Positions 8,866-17,067 of a stretch of DNA of 64,000 nt are shown piece by piece (position 1 is the first letter of the stretch; the number at the start of each line of letters is the position of its first letter). The position numbers and the translations under genes were made by a program. Under the pieces are notes generated by a model that worked only from the letters and a program-made list of their open reading frames with translations, did not search any database and was not told where the DNA came from. Location: assembly GCA_963844625.1 (NCBI GenBank), contig CAWJPF010000035.1:372001-436000 (forward strand), written 5' to 3'. This DNA is from Palsa-504 sp963844625 (GTDB taxonomy: Bacteria; Actinomycetota; Actinomycetes; Streptosporangiales; Streptosporangiaceae).

Positions 8866-11800
8866 TTGGCTCGCACGTCTCTGCGGGATAGCGATCCCGC
8901 GCAGATCGGCCAATATCGCCTGACAGCCAGGCTGGGCTCGGGCGGCATGGGCGTGGTGTACCTCGGAGTAGCCCCTGACGGTGGCCTGGTCGCGGTGAAG
9001 GTGCTGCGCCCGGAGCTGGCCGATGATCCGGAATTCCGGCGGCGCTTCGGCCGTGAGGTGACCGTGCTGATGCGGGTCAGGGGCGTGTGTACGGTCCGGG
9101 TGATCGAGGCCGATACAGATTCGCGCCTGCCGTTCATGGTCACGGAATACGCTGACGGTCCTTCGCTGGCCGAATACATCGACACCTACGGGCCGCTTAG
9201 CGCCGAAATGCTGTACGGGCTGGCCACCGGGCTGGCGGAGGCGCTGACTGTCATTCACGGGGCCGGAATCGTGCACCGGGATCTCAAGCCCTCTAACGTC
9301 ATCCTGACGGCAAGCGGCCCGAAGGTCATCGATTTCGGGATCGCCCAGACGCTGGACGCGACCTCCGTCACCAAGACGGGCATGATGGTCGGCTCGGCGG
9401 GTTTCATGGCGCCGGAGCAAGTGACCGGACGGCCAGGCCCGGCGGCTGACATCTTCGTCTGGGGAGTGACCATCGGGTACGCGGCCGCCGGACAGTCGCC
9501 GTTCGGCACCGGGGACACCAATGCCGTTCTGTACCGGGTCCTGTACGCCGATCCTGATATCACCGCGGTTCCAGATGCCCTGAAACCGCTGGTGCACGCC
9601 GCCCTGGCCAAGGAGCCGCAGAGCAGGCCCGCGGCACACGAGCTCCTCGACAAGCTGACAAGCATATCTATGCGGTCTGCGCCGGTGCCCGATCTGCTCT
9701 CTGACACTCCCACCATGACGGTGCTGGCCCAGACCTGGCAAACCCGGCCGCAGGTCGGCCGGCAGCCCGAAAGCGGCCGCAGCGTCAGGGAGCCTCAGTC
9801 CCTCGCCAGCCGTCCGCCGGCGACCGGCTCGCTGCTGCTTGATCCCCTGCCGCCGGGCGCCCGGCCGCCGAGGACCAGAAAGCTCCCGGTCAGTCGCCGT
9901 ACGGCGACGATAGGCGTGTCGGCGCTCGCGCTCGCGGCGGTGGCGGTCCTAGTCGTCACCCTGGTGACCGGCAGCAGCCCGAAGGTCGGCCCGCTTGCGG
10001 CGAGCCAGGGCGGCCAGAATGGATCCGCGGCGACTCTCCCCACCTACTCCGGGCAGCAACAGCGCGACGTCTTCCAGACGATCGACCGCATCGTCGCCTC
10101 CGGTAAGACGATGGTCACCACGGGATCGCAGGCCAGTGACGGCATAGTCCGCCAGCAGTTCTTCGCGTCCTCGGACGGCGGCGCCAAATGGCGCCTGGCC
10201 CCGGTGCGGCTGCCGGGCGGCGGCCAGCCCCCGCTGGGGGACGTGGCGACGCGGATAGCCGGCGGTCAGGACGGCTGGATGGCGGAGGGCCCGCAGGCGA
10301 TCTGGACCAGCCAGAACGGCCTGTCGTGGACGCTCGCGGCCACGCACGGGATCACCCCGCAGCAGCCCGGCGACTCGGTGGACGTGCTCACCAACACCGC
10401 CAGCGGATTCGTGGCGGCCGGGTCAGGGAACGGGAGCGGCGGCGGGAGCCAGGCGGTGATCTGGGTCTCCCATGACGGCGTGACCTGGCAGCGGCTGACG
10501 GCGGCACAACTGGGCCTGACCACGGCCACGGGCCCCCCGCATATCATCTCCTTCGCTACCTCGCGCGGTAACGACACCCTGATCTCCGACGGCGGGTCCG
10601 TGTGGCTGAGTACCGACGGCGGATCGGCGTGGACGCCGGTCACCGTCCCGGTCGATCACGGCGCCCAGGACTCGATCAAGGGTGTGTCGTTCGATGGCTC
10701 CGGCCTGATCGCGGTCCGGCCCGGCGTCACGGCGGGCAACGCCCCCGACGGGGTGACTTATTTTTCCCCGAACGGCCAGACGTGGCAGTACGCCGGCACC
10801 ATCGACCCGGCCGGCGGCTGGAGCCCGGGGGTGGTGAAGGGCGGCAGTGACGGCTTCGTCGTGACCGGGACCGTCAAAAGCCAGGACATTTACGTGGCCT
10901 ACACCAGCACGGGCACCGGCACCACCTGGCGGCCGACGGGATCGCTCGGCGACACCTCGAGCGGGGGCACCCCCTCCGCCGCGGTCGGACCGCAAAGCAC
11001 CGTGATCGCCACCGGCTCCACGTACGCCAGTAACGTCAGCCAGCAAGCTGTGTTCCTCAAAGCGACCATGGCAGGAAACGTGAGCCCGGTGTCGCTGACC
11101 GCCATCACCGGCGGCCTCATCCCCGAGGTCGCCGTGAACAGCACCTTTGTCGCCGATGGCGAACAGGTCGCCGTGGGCAGCGCCAATGGCTATCCAGCCG
11201 TGTGGCACAGGGGGTCGAGTGGAACCTGGACCCTGGTCACCCCGCTGTCCCTGGTATCCGCCAGCCCGGGCCTGGCCGCGCTGTCCAGCGTGACGCACGG
11301 ATCGGCCGGGTGGATTGCCGCCGGTACGCCGGGCCCGGTGATCCTCACCTCAGCCGACGGCACGACCTGGCAAGCCGCGGGCGGGAACATCACGCAAGAT
11401 CTGGCCAAGGTAGCCGCCGTCGCCACGGCTTCGGGGCCGAGCGGAAACCTGATTGACGGCAAGCTGGTGGCATCGGGCGGCGCATGCGTGGCCGATGACT
11501 GGTGGTCACCGGACCTGAGCAGCTGGACCCGCGCGCACACCACGACACCACCGAGCGGTTCGAGCCAGGTCCTCGCCGTCGCCGCGGGCGCGCACGGCTT
11601 CGTGACCGCCGGCTCGCACAACGGCAAGCCTGCGGTGTGGACCACGACCAACGGCCGGCTCTGGACGATCGATGTCCTGGCCTTGCCGACCGGTGCGTCC
11701 TCCGGCTTGCTGCAGCAGGTCGCGATCAGCGGAAACCGGGTGGTGGCGCTGGGGCAGCAGACGACCGCGTCCGGTACCTTGCCGCTGGCGGAACTGTCCG

Positions 11801-12108
11801 CCGACGGCGGGACGACCTGGCAGCAGGTGGCTTTCCCCTCAGCCGGGCCCGGCACCGCCATCACCGCGCTGACCGCCCGCTCCGGCGGCTTCACCGCCGC
11901 CGGCCAGTTCGGCGCGGCGGGGCAGCAAGACGCCGCGGTATGGACATCGGCCACTGGGACAAGCTGGACGCAATCAGCGGTCAGCGGGCTGGCCGGCGGC
12001 GGGAGTCACGACATAACGACGCTGGCCCCGGCAGGCGCCGCCGTGACCGGCATCGATTCCGTCCAAACTCAGGCGGGCCAGCAGTTCGTCGCCCGGCTGC
12101 TCCACTAG
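8866..12108 (+). CDS. Transmembrane Ser/Thr protein kinase with predicted beta-propeller ectodomain
   Basis: 1080 residues. The cytosolic kinase domain (about 15-270) is complete: glycine loop GSGGMGVVY (24-32), Lys45, catalytic HRDLKPSN (137-144), DFG (156-158) and APE (182-184). A Pro/Arg-rich juxtamembrane region leads to one membrane helix (about 348-368). The roughly 700-residue extracellular part consists of repeats with Asp-box-like signatures (SDGGAKW, STDGGSAW, SADGTTW, SADGGTTW), as in BNR/sialidase-type beta-propellers, instead of PASTA repeats. A role in sensing an extracellular ligand is inferred. The start is TTG at 8866 with GGGGAGGG 7-14 bases upstream. No obvious substrate gene is adjacent. 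Confidence 0.88.
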   Translation: MARTSLRDSDPAQIGQYRLTARLGSGGMGVVYLGVAPDGGLVAVKVLRPELADDPEFRRRFGREVTVLMRVRGVCTVRVIEADTDSRLPFMVTEYADGPSLAEYIDTYGPLSAEMLYGLATGLAEALTVIHGAGIVHRDLKPSNVILTASGPKVIDFGIAQTLDATSVTKTGMMVGSAGFMAPEQVTGRPGPAADIFVWGVTIGYAAAGQSPFGTGDTNAVLYRVLYADPDITAVPDALKPLVHAALAKEPQSRPAAHELLDKLTSISMRSAPVPDLLSDTPTMTVLAQTWQTRPQVGRQPESGRSVREPQSLASRPPATGSLLLDPLPPGARPPRTRKLPVSRRTATIGVSALALAAVAVLVVTLVTGSSPKVGPLAASQGGQNGSAATLPTYSGQQQRDVFQTIDRIVASGKTMVTTGSQASDGIVRQQFFASSDGGAKWRLAPVRLPGGGQPPLGDVATRIAGGQDGWMAEGPQAIWTSQNGLSWTLAATHGITPQQPGDSVDVLTNTASGFVAAGSGNGSGGGSQAVIWVSHDGVTWQRLTAAQLGLTTATGPPHIISFATSRGNDTLISDGGSVWLSTDGGSAWTPVTVPVDHGAQDSIKGVSFDGSGLIAVRPGVTAGNAPDGVTYFSPNGQTWQYAGTIDPAGGWSPGVVKGGSDGFVVTGTVKSQDIYVAYTSTGTGTTWRPTGSLGDTSSGGTPSAAVGPQSTVIATGSTYASNVSQQAVFLKATMAGNVSPVSLTAITGGLIPEVAVNSTFVADGEQVAVGSANGYPAVWHRGSSGTWTLVTPLSLVSASPGLAALSSVTHGSAGWIAAGTPGPVILTSADGTTWQAAGGNITQDLAKVAAVATASGPSGNLIDGKLVASGGACVADDWWSPDLSSWTRAHTTTPPSGSSQVLAVAAGAHGFVTAGSHNGKPAVWTTTNGRLWTIDVLALPTGASSGLLQQVAISGNRVVALGQQTTASGTLPLAELSADGGTTWQQVAFPSAGPGTAITALTARSGGFTAAGQFGAAGQQDAAVWTSATGTSWTQSAVSGLAGGGSHDITTLAPAGAAVTGIDSVQTQAGQQFVARLLH

Positions 12109-12185
12109 AGCCGCCAGGGCGGGGGTCATCAACGTGTACGCGTTGGAGGGAGCTGGCCAGAAAGGCCCAGGCGGTGGGTGATCGA

Positions 12186-12620
12186 TCAGCCGTCCGTGCT
12201 GTCCCGGGCGGACCACGGGAACGGGAGCAGGTCGGGCTCGACCCAGCCGCGGCGGGCGGGCTCGCCCGCCAAGGTGGCCGACCGGTAGTGCCTGCTGAGC
12301 AGGCGCTTGTCCAGAAGCGCGGGATAGCGTCCGGCGAAAGCGTCGAAGCCGGCGCAGTCCGGGTCGGCCTGGACGTGATGGGCGACGATCTCGACCCAGG
12401 CGCGGGAGACCGTGTGGTGGTACTTCTGCGGGGCCTGCTCGTACCCGGCGATGTGCCGGATCCAGGTGCAGATCCTGTCGGTGGCTTCCGGCATGCCGTA
12501 GCGCCGAACGGCGAGGAAGGCCAGGTTGACGTGCTGACGGTGCCGGAATTGACCGCCGGGGCCGGTGATCGCGGGCAGGATCGCGGCTAGCTCGGCGTCG
12601 GGCGGGCCATGGTGGGGCAT
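12186..12620 (-). CDS. Conserved hypothetical protein coupled to a MarR regulator
   Basis: 144 residues, no signal or membrane segment. It is rich in His and Trp, with blocks FRHRQHVNLAFLAVRRYG (about 29-46) and KYHHTVSRAWVEIVAHH (about 68-84) that resemble a widespread uncharacterised actinobacterial/proteobacterial family; I know no function. Its ATG overlaps the stop of the MarR gene (TAATG), with AGGAGG inside the end of marR as ribosome site, so it is translationally coupled to, and probably controlled with, that regulator. Confidence 0.72.
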   Translation of the reverse strand: MPHHGPPDAELAAILPAITGPGGQFRHRQHVNLAFLAVRRYGMPEATDRICTWIRHIAGYEQAPQKYHHTVSRAWVEIVAHHVQADPDCAGFDAFAGRYPALLDKRLLSRHYRSATLAGEPARRGWVEPDLLPFPWSARDSTDG

Positions 12621-13066
12621 TAGCAGGCCTCCTGTAGTGCAGTGATGACAGCGTGGTAGCCGGCCAGCTGGGTCGCGGGAAGGCGGGCCAGCGCGCTGCG
12701 TTCCAGTTCGGCGATTACGGCGAGCACCCGGGCGGCCACCGTTTGGCCCGCCTCGGTCAGCGGCAGCCGGAATGAGCGCCGGTCGGCGGGATCGAGCTCC
12801 CTGGTGAGGTAGCCCCGGTTCTCGAGCCGGTCGAGGAGGCCGGTCAGGGTGCTGGCCCGGGTTCCGGTCTTCTCGCTGAGCTGACGGACGTTGACCGTGC
12901 CGCCGCCGCCCAGATTGGCCAGCGCGTTGATCTCGGCGGCGCTGAGGTTCAGGTCGGCCAGCGCGGCACTCAGCGCGTGCAGGGTGTGGTGCGTGGTCCT
13001 GTGCAGGGCGAGCACCGCACCAGGCAGGCCGCCGTCGTGGCCAGGTACTCCATTTTCGGATATCAC
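12620..13066 (-). CDS. MarR family transcriptional regulator
   Basis: 148-residue winged-helix regulator. The core LSAAEINALANLGGGGTVNV, then SEKTGTRASTLTGLLDRLE (recognition helix) and GYLTRELDPADRRSFRLPLT (wing with the DxRR motif), fits MarR proteins, which bind palindromic sites as dimers and are usually released by small ligands. GTG start at 13066. A perfect TATAAT on the minus strand (13080-13075) lies only 8 bases before this start, so the transcript may be leaderless or nearly so. It is divergent from the methyltransferase gene, a common arrangement for a MarR target. Confidence 0.88.
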   Translation of the reverse strand: MISENGVPGHDGGLPGAVLALHRTTHHTLHALSAALADLNLSAAEINALANLGGGGTVNVRQLSEKTGTRASTLTGLLDRLENRGYLTRELDPADRRSFRLPLTEAGQTVAARVLAVIAELERSALARLPATQLAGYHAVITALQEAC

Positions 13067-13074
13067 GGAAATGA

Positions 13075-13087
13075 ATTATACGGTAAT
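13075..13087. promoter_or_regulatory. Candidate MarR operator overlapping a -10 box
   Basis: ATTA-TACGG-TAAT dyad between the divergent MarR and methyltransferase genes. It overlaps the minus-strand TATAAT. Two GATATC-containing elements (13059 and 13090) flank it, 31 bases apart. The AT content is strikingly above its surroundings. Confidence 0.4.
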
Positions 13088-13140
13088 GGGATATCGTGCG
13101 CATCCGGAAATCAGGTTGCCCGCCCGGGGACAATGGCCTC

Positions 13141-13845
13141 ATGGCTGAGTCATGGATGATCGACGAACTGGCGCACGCGGGGCCGGAACATCTCGATGCG
13201 GCCTTCGTGGCCGGGTACGACCGGAAGCAGGGATACCCCGACCCGGCCGACGACCTGGCCGTATTCGAGGCGCACGCCCTGGGCGCGACCTCCGCTTTGG
13301 TAGACCTCGCCGCGGGCGCCGGGCAGTTCGCGCTGGCAGCCGCGCGCCGGTTCGGGTACGTGACAGCGGTAGACATCTCGCCGGCCATGCTCGCGGTGCT
13401 GCGCCAGCGCTCGGCCGCCGCGGGGCTGGCGAACCTGGACTGCGTCCGGGCCGGGTTCCTCAGCTACCAGCATCAGGGGCCGCCTGCGGACGGCGTGTAT
13501 ACCCGCAACGCCCTGCACCAGCTGCCGGACTTTTTCAAAGCGCTCGCCCTGGAGCGCATCGCGCGGATGCTGCGGCCCGGCGGCGTGCTCCGGCTCCGGG
13601 ACCTGATCTACGACTTCCGCCCCGCCGAAGCCCCGGCCGTATTCCAGGGCTGGCTAGACTACGCGGCTGCCGATCCCGCGGCGGGATACACCGGCGAGGA
13701 TTACGCCGAGCACATCCGCACCGAGTTCAGCACGTTCCGCTGGCTGCTCGAGCCCATGCTCGTCGCTGCGGGTTTCGAGATCGTGTCCGCTGACTTCGAG
13801 CGGAGACTGTACGGCGCCTACACGTGCGTCAAGTCGTCCGGGTAA
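13141..13845 (+). CDS. Class I SAM-dependent methyltransferase
   Basis: 234 residues. SAM-binding motif I is VDLAAGAGQFALAAARRFG (about 46-64) with the acidic VDISPAM strand about 71-77, then an aromatic GVYTRNALHQLPD motif and FLxPGGVLRLRDL-like motif III (MLRPGGVLRLRDL). The acceptor substrate is unknown. I prefer the ATG at 13141 (MAESWMIDEL) over an upstream in-frame ATG at 13096, because the latter falls in the operator region. The 3' end overlaps convergent purC by 17 bases. Confidence 0.85.
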   Translation: MAESWMIDELAHAGPEHLDAAFVAGYDRKQGYPDPADDLAVFEAHALGATSALVDLAAGAGQFALAAARRFGYVTAVDISPAMLAVLRQRSAAAGLANLDCVRAGFLSYQHQGPPADGVYTRNALHQLPDFFKALALERIARMLRPGGVLRLRDLIYDFRPAEAPAVFQGWLDYAAADPAAGYTGEDYAEHIRTEFSTFRWLLEPMLVAAGFEIVSADFERRLYGAYTCVKSSG

Positions 13846-14668
13846 CACCGAACGACGTAAGCCGCGTGCGCAGCTCCTGGTAACGCGCCTGAGTCGCCGC
13901 GACGATGTCGGGCGGGATGGCCGGTCCCGGCGGCCGGCGGTCCCAGCCGACGCTGGCGGACCAGTCCCGCACGAACTGCTTGTCCAGCGAGCGCTGCGGG
14001 CGGCCCGGCTGCCACTCCGAGGCCAGCCAGAAGCGGGAGGAGTCCGGTGTGAGGACCTCGTCGGCCAGCATCAGCGTCCCCTCATCCAGCCGCCCGAACT
14101 CGAGCTTGGTGTCGGCGATGATGATTCCGCGCGATGCGGCCAGTTCCGCCCCCCGCCGGTAGACCTCCAGGGTCGCCCGTTCGAGTTCGGCCGCCGCAGG
14201 CTCGCCGACCAGTGCCGCCACGTCGGCGCGGGTCATCGGCTCGTCATGACCGGCTGCCGCCTTCGTGGTGGGCGTGAAGATGGGTTCGGGCAGCCGGGAG
14301 CCCTCGCCGAGGCCTGGCGGCAGCCGCAAGCCCGAGATCGTGCCGGTTTCGTTATAGGACGCCAGCCCCAGTCCGCTCAGGTAGCCGCGGGCGATGCACT
14401 CCACCGGCACCATCTGCAGGGGCCGGCACCTGATCGCCCGCCCGGCCCACTGCGCGGGCACGTCGGTACCGGAGATCACGTGATTGGGGATCACGTCGCT
14501 GAGCTGGCCGAACCACCACAGCGAGAGCTGGGTGAGCACGTGGCCCTTGCCGGGGATCGGCGTGGGCAGCACCACGTCGTAGACGCTCACCCGGTCGGAG
14601 GCGACCATGATGAGGTCGCCGCCGTCGGCGTAAAGCTCCCGGACTTTGCCGGAATGCACCAGTTCCAC
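13829..14668 (-). CDS. purC: Phosphoribosylaminoimidazole-succinocarboxamide synthase (SAICAR synthase)
   Basis: Step 8 of purine synthesis: CAIR + aspartate + ATP to SAICAR. Family motifs are complete: HSGKVRELY at the N-terminus, the conserved ASDRVSVYDVVLPTPIPGKG, the VPVECIARGYLSGLG signature, IIIADTKLEFG and LADEVLTPDSSRFW. 279 residues from the GTG at 14668, which has GGGAGGAG just upstream; a longer in-frame ATG at 14743 would run into the divergent cutA promoter. No other pur gene is in the window. Confidence 0.96.
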   Translation of the reverse strand: MELVHSGKVRELYADGGDLIMVASDRVSVYDVVLPTPIPGKGHVLTQLSLWWFGQLSDVIPNHVISGTDVPAQWAGRAIRCRPLQMVPVECIARGYLSGLGLASYNETGTISGLRLPPGLGEGSRLPEPIFTPTTKAAAGHDEPMTRADVAALVGEPAAAELERATLEVYRRGAELAASRGIIIADTKLEFGRLDEGTLMLADEVLTPDSSRFWLASEWQPGRPQRSLDKQFVRDWSASVGWDRRPPGPAIPPDIVAATQARYQELRTRLTSFGVTRTT

Positions 14669-14748
14669 GCGCTCCTCCCAAGCCCGCCGCGGGCCAGGCG
14701 ACGTCCGGCACAGCGTACTAGGGCCTGGTGCGCGTACGATCATGTGCC

Positions 14749-15099
14749 ATGGCGGACCTTGAGGTTCAGTACCTCCAGGTGCAGACGACGACCGATTCGC
14801 GCGCCGAGGCGATGGAGCTCTCCCGGGCCGCGGTTGAGTCGAGGCTGGCGGCGTGCGCGCAGGTAGCCGGACCGGTGGCCTCCATGTACTGGTGGGACGG
14901 GGGGCTGGAGCGGGCCGAGGAATGGCTCGTGCTGCTCAAGCTCCCTGCCGACCGCTACGACGAGCTCGCGGCGTTCATCACCGAACGGCACAGTTACGAC
15001 GAGCCTGAGATCGTCGCGCTGCCCATCGTGACGGGTTCGGCCGCGTACCTGAACTGGATGCGGGAGGAGACCCGTCCCACGGAGGGAGCCCCGGGGTGA
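14749..15099 (+). CDS. cutA: CutA family divalent-ion tolerance protein
   Basis: 116-residue trimeric ferredoxin-like protein of the CutA1/PII-like superfamily. The pattern AACAQVAGPVASMYWWDG, LVLLKLPADRYDELAAFITE and HSYDEPEIVALPIVTGSAAYLNWM is the full family signature. The link to copper tolerance is historical; the molecular role is not settled. ATG at 14749; its stop overlaps the GTG of a small membrane gene (GTGA), starting a three-gene coupled operon. Confidence 0.92.
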   Translation: MADLEVQYLQVQTTTDSRAEAMELSRAAVESRLAACAQVAGPVASMYWWDGGLERAEEWLVLLKLPADRYDELAAFITERHSYDEPEIVALPIVTGSAAYLNWMREETRPTEGAPG

Positions 15100-15260
15100 C
15101 CGGCGCGGTCGGACCGCGCGGGCTGACCGTCCTGGTGATCGTCGGGATCGCCGGCCTCCTGCTGGCCTTTCTCGGCTGGTCGCAGCGTGCCACCGGGACG
15201 GTGACATCCCATTCCGGCCCGGTCGCCGTCTACCCCGTCAGCTCAGGAACCGCCCGGTGA
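15096..15260 (+). CDS. Very small membrane protein between cutA and the DoxX-like gene
   Basis: 54 residues from GTG 15096 to TGA 15260. One strong membrane helix (about residues 11-27, LTVLVIVGIAGLLLAF) follows a short Arg-bearing N-terminus; the tail SQRATGTVTSHSGPVAVYPV is polar. It overlaps both neighbours by 4 bases (GTGA on each side), which is good evidence it is translated. Function unknown; it may be a partner of the next membrane protein. Confidence 0.7.
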   Translation: MTGAVGPRGLTVLVIVGIAGLLLAFLGWSQRATGTVTSHSGPVAVYPVSSGTAR

Positions 15261-15769
15261 GCAGGCGCTGGGCCAGCGGTGGTCCGAGATCCCCGGTCGC
15301 CGAGCGACCCAAACCGTCCGCGAACCCCGCTCCTGAAGGCACGGCGCCGCCCCGGAACACCGCGCCCGGGAGCGCCGCCAGCGTCGACCGGATAGCCGTG
15401 ATCACCGCGGAATGGGCCCCGACGGCCGGGCGGATCCTGCTCGGTGTGGTGTTCGCCTGGTTCGGCTACCATGAGCTGCTTCTTCCCGGCGAGTGGACCC
15501 AGTATGTGCCAGTGATCTCCGAGTCGTCGTCGCTGGCGGTCATCCTGGTGCTGGCACACGGCTGGGTGCTGCTAGTACTGGCCGCCGCGCTGGTGGCCGG
15601 CATCGCGCCGCGTATCGCGGCCGCGATCGCGAGCGTGGTGCTGCTGGAGATAGTAATCGCGCTGGCAGCGACCGGCTTGTCGGATACGGCCCTGCGCGAC
15701 GTCGGCGTACTCGGCCTGGCCGTGTGCCTGACCGGCGTGAAGCACCAGAGGCTGGTCCTGCGCGACTAG
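15257..15769 (+). CDS. DoxX-like four-helix membrane protein
   Basis: 170 residues. A disordered Pro/Ala-rich N-terminus (1-45) precedes four hydrophobic helices (about 58-78, 90-110, 112-140, 147-162). GRILLGVVFAWFGYHELLLP is the typical first-helix pattern of DoxX/DoxD-like small membrane proteins, whose role in respiration or redox stress is poorly defined. Coupled upstream through GTGA; the 3' end overlaps the convergent phosphatase gene by 4 bases. Confidence 0.72.
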   Translation: MSRRWASGGPRSPVAERPKPSANPAPEGTAPPRNTAPGSAASVDRIAVITAEWAPTAGRILLGVVFAWFGYHELLLPGEWTQYVPVISESSSLAVILVLAHGWVLLVLAAALVAGIAPRIAAAIASVVLLEIVIALAATGLSDTALRDVGVLGLAVCLTGVKHQRLVLRD

Positions 15770-16359
15770 GCAGCGGGCGGCACGTTCCAGCTCAGGATGA
15801 CCGGCTCGTCGTGCTCGGTGCCGAGCCTGCTAATCGTCCCGGTGTCCAGCCGGAAGTACCGCCCGGCCGACGGGGCCAGCCGCAGGAAGCGAGCGGTGAG
15901 TACGCGCAGCAGGTGCCCGTGCGCGATCAGCGCGACGTCCCCGTCGCTCAGCAGCGGCAATACCCGGGCGAGCACCCGGTCGGCTCGCTGGCCGACCTGT
16001 TCGACGGTCTCGCCCGGATGTTCGGCATCTCCGGGGATCACGCCATCCCGCCACAGGTACCAGCCGGGATGCTGTTCCTGGATCTGCGGCGTGGTCATGC
16101 CCTCGTAGCCGCCGTAATCCCATTCCCACAGGTCGGGGTCCAGCTTCGCGTCCGGCAGGCCCGCCAGGACCGCGGTCGTCACCGCGCGCCGGGCCGGGCT
16201 GGTGACGGCGGCCACGATGTCGCGGCCGGCCAGCAGGGGGCCTAGCGACGCGGCGGCGGCCTCGCCGCGCCAGGTGAGCGGGATATCTGTCCGCCCGGTG
16301 TGCCGGCCCTGCAGGCTCCACTCGGTCTCGCCGTGCCGGAGCAGGATCAGGTCTCCCAT
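15766..16359 (-). CDS. Histidine phosphatase family protein
   Basis: 197 residues. The RHG motif LILLRHGETEW (residues 4-14) supplies the phosphorylated His, followed by GRHTGRTDIPLTWRGEAAA, and the second catalytic His lies in ALIAHGHLLRVLTARFL. It fits the acid-phosphatase/phosphoglycerate-mutase-like (GpmB, CobC) group; the substrate is not determined by sequence. Convergent with the DoxX-like gene. The downstream SCP2 gene reads the same way, upstream of it by 31 bases. Confidence 0.9.
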   Translation of the reverse strand: MGDLILLRHGETEWSLQGRHTGRTDIPLTWRGEAAAASLGPLLAGRDIVAAVTSPARRAVTTAVLAGLPDAKLDPDLWEWDYGGYEGMTTPQIQEQHPGWYLWRDGVIPGDAEHPGETVEQVGQRADRVLARVLPLLSDGDVALIAHGHLLRVLTARFLRLAPSAGRYFRLDTGTISRLGTEHDEPVILSWNVPPAA

Positions 16360-16390
16360 GGCTCGATAACCTATCGCTCGCCGTCCTGTC

Positions 16391-16735
16391 TTAAAGCAAG
16401 CGACGCAAGGCCAGCAGATCCCGCATGCTGGCCTGGACCTTGACTCGTCCCGAGATCCACATCCGGGCGACGTTGGCCGGCGTGGCGGCCAGCGAGATCA
16501 CGTCGTCGCTGACGGCGGTCAGCCTGATGTCGGCCGGCGGGTCATCGGGTTTCGCCTCGGTGACCGGGTTGGCGCCGTGGTCGGTGAACCTGGTCACGAA
16601 CGTCACGCCGAGATCGGTCACGTGGCAGCTCATCGAGCGCGTGCCGAAATAGCTGGCTCGGTCATCCGGGTTCATCTCCGCCAGTCGGCCAGTGAGGGTC
16701 TGCAGCGCCTCGCGGCACTCCTCGGCTGAAGCCAT
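16391..16735 (-). CDS. SCP2 sterol-binding domain protein
   Basis: 114-residue single SCP2-like domain: an N-terminal amphipathic helix, a beta sheet SMSCHVTDLGVTFVTRFTD, ADIRLTAVSDDVISLA and the final VARMWISGRVKVQASMRDLLAL helix typical of the fold. It is likely to bind a lipid or other hydrophobic ligand. The start codon lies inside a 10-base inverted repeat shared with the divergent gene at 16792. Confidence 0.8.
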   Translation of the reverse strand: MASAEECREALQTLTGRLAEMNPDDRASYFGTRSMSCHVTDLGVTFVTRFTDHGANPVTEAKPDDPPADIRLTAVSDDVISLAATPANVARMWISGRVKVQASMRDLLALRRLL

Positions 16736-16795
16736 GTGCGCCTCGCTCTTGTCAGCATCGGACGGTAGCGTTCAGGCGGAGGGTAGCGCACATGG
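16732..16795. repeat. Inverted repeat spanning the start codons of two divergent genes
   Basis: CCATGTGCGC (16732-16741) and GCGCACATGG (16786-16795) are perfect complements, 44 bases apart, each including an ATG of a divergent gene. The arrangement gives both genes the same start context and could be a shared control element or chance. Confidence 0.6.
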
Positions 16796-17067
16796 ACAAG
16801 GAATTCCCAGACCAGGGTGCCGAGCACGACGACCAGATCCCCGGCCCGGGCCGGCCTGGGTCAGCTCAGCACAGTGATGAACGAGCCGCAGTTTCTTTTC
16901 CGCCGACAGGTGATGACCGGGTGGACGAGGCCGTGGCCGGGCTGAGCCGTCTGCCGGGCAGGCCCGCGGATGAGCATGTGGCCGTGCTCGAAGAGGTACA
17001 CGGACGGCTCAGGGACATCCTGGGCGAGCTCAGCGACGATGCCGCCCAAGGCACGGGCCAGCCTTGA
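16792..17067 (+). CDS. Small conserved protein upstream of tlyA
   Basis: 91 residues. A polar N-terminal half (acidic, Gly/Pro-rich) leads to a predicted helical pair VDEAVAGLSRLPGRPADEHV and AVLEEVHGRLRDILGELSD. Proteins with this C-terminal pattern are commonly found just before tlyA in actinomycetes; no function is known to me. Its TGA overlaps the TTG of tlyA by 4 bases, so it is the first gene of the tlyA-nadK-recN operon. Confidence 0.7.
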   Translation: MDKEFPDQGAEHDDQIPGPGRPGSAQHSDERAAVSFPPTGDDRVDEAVAGLSRLPGRPADEHVAVLEEVHGRLRDILGELSDDAAQGTGQP

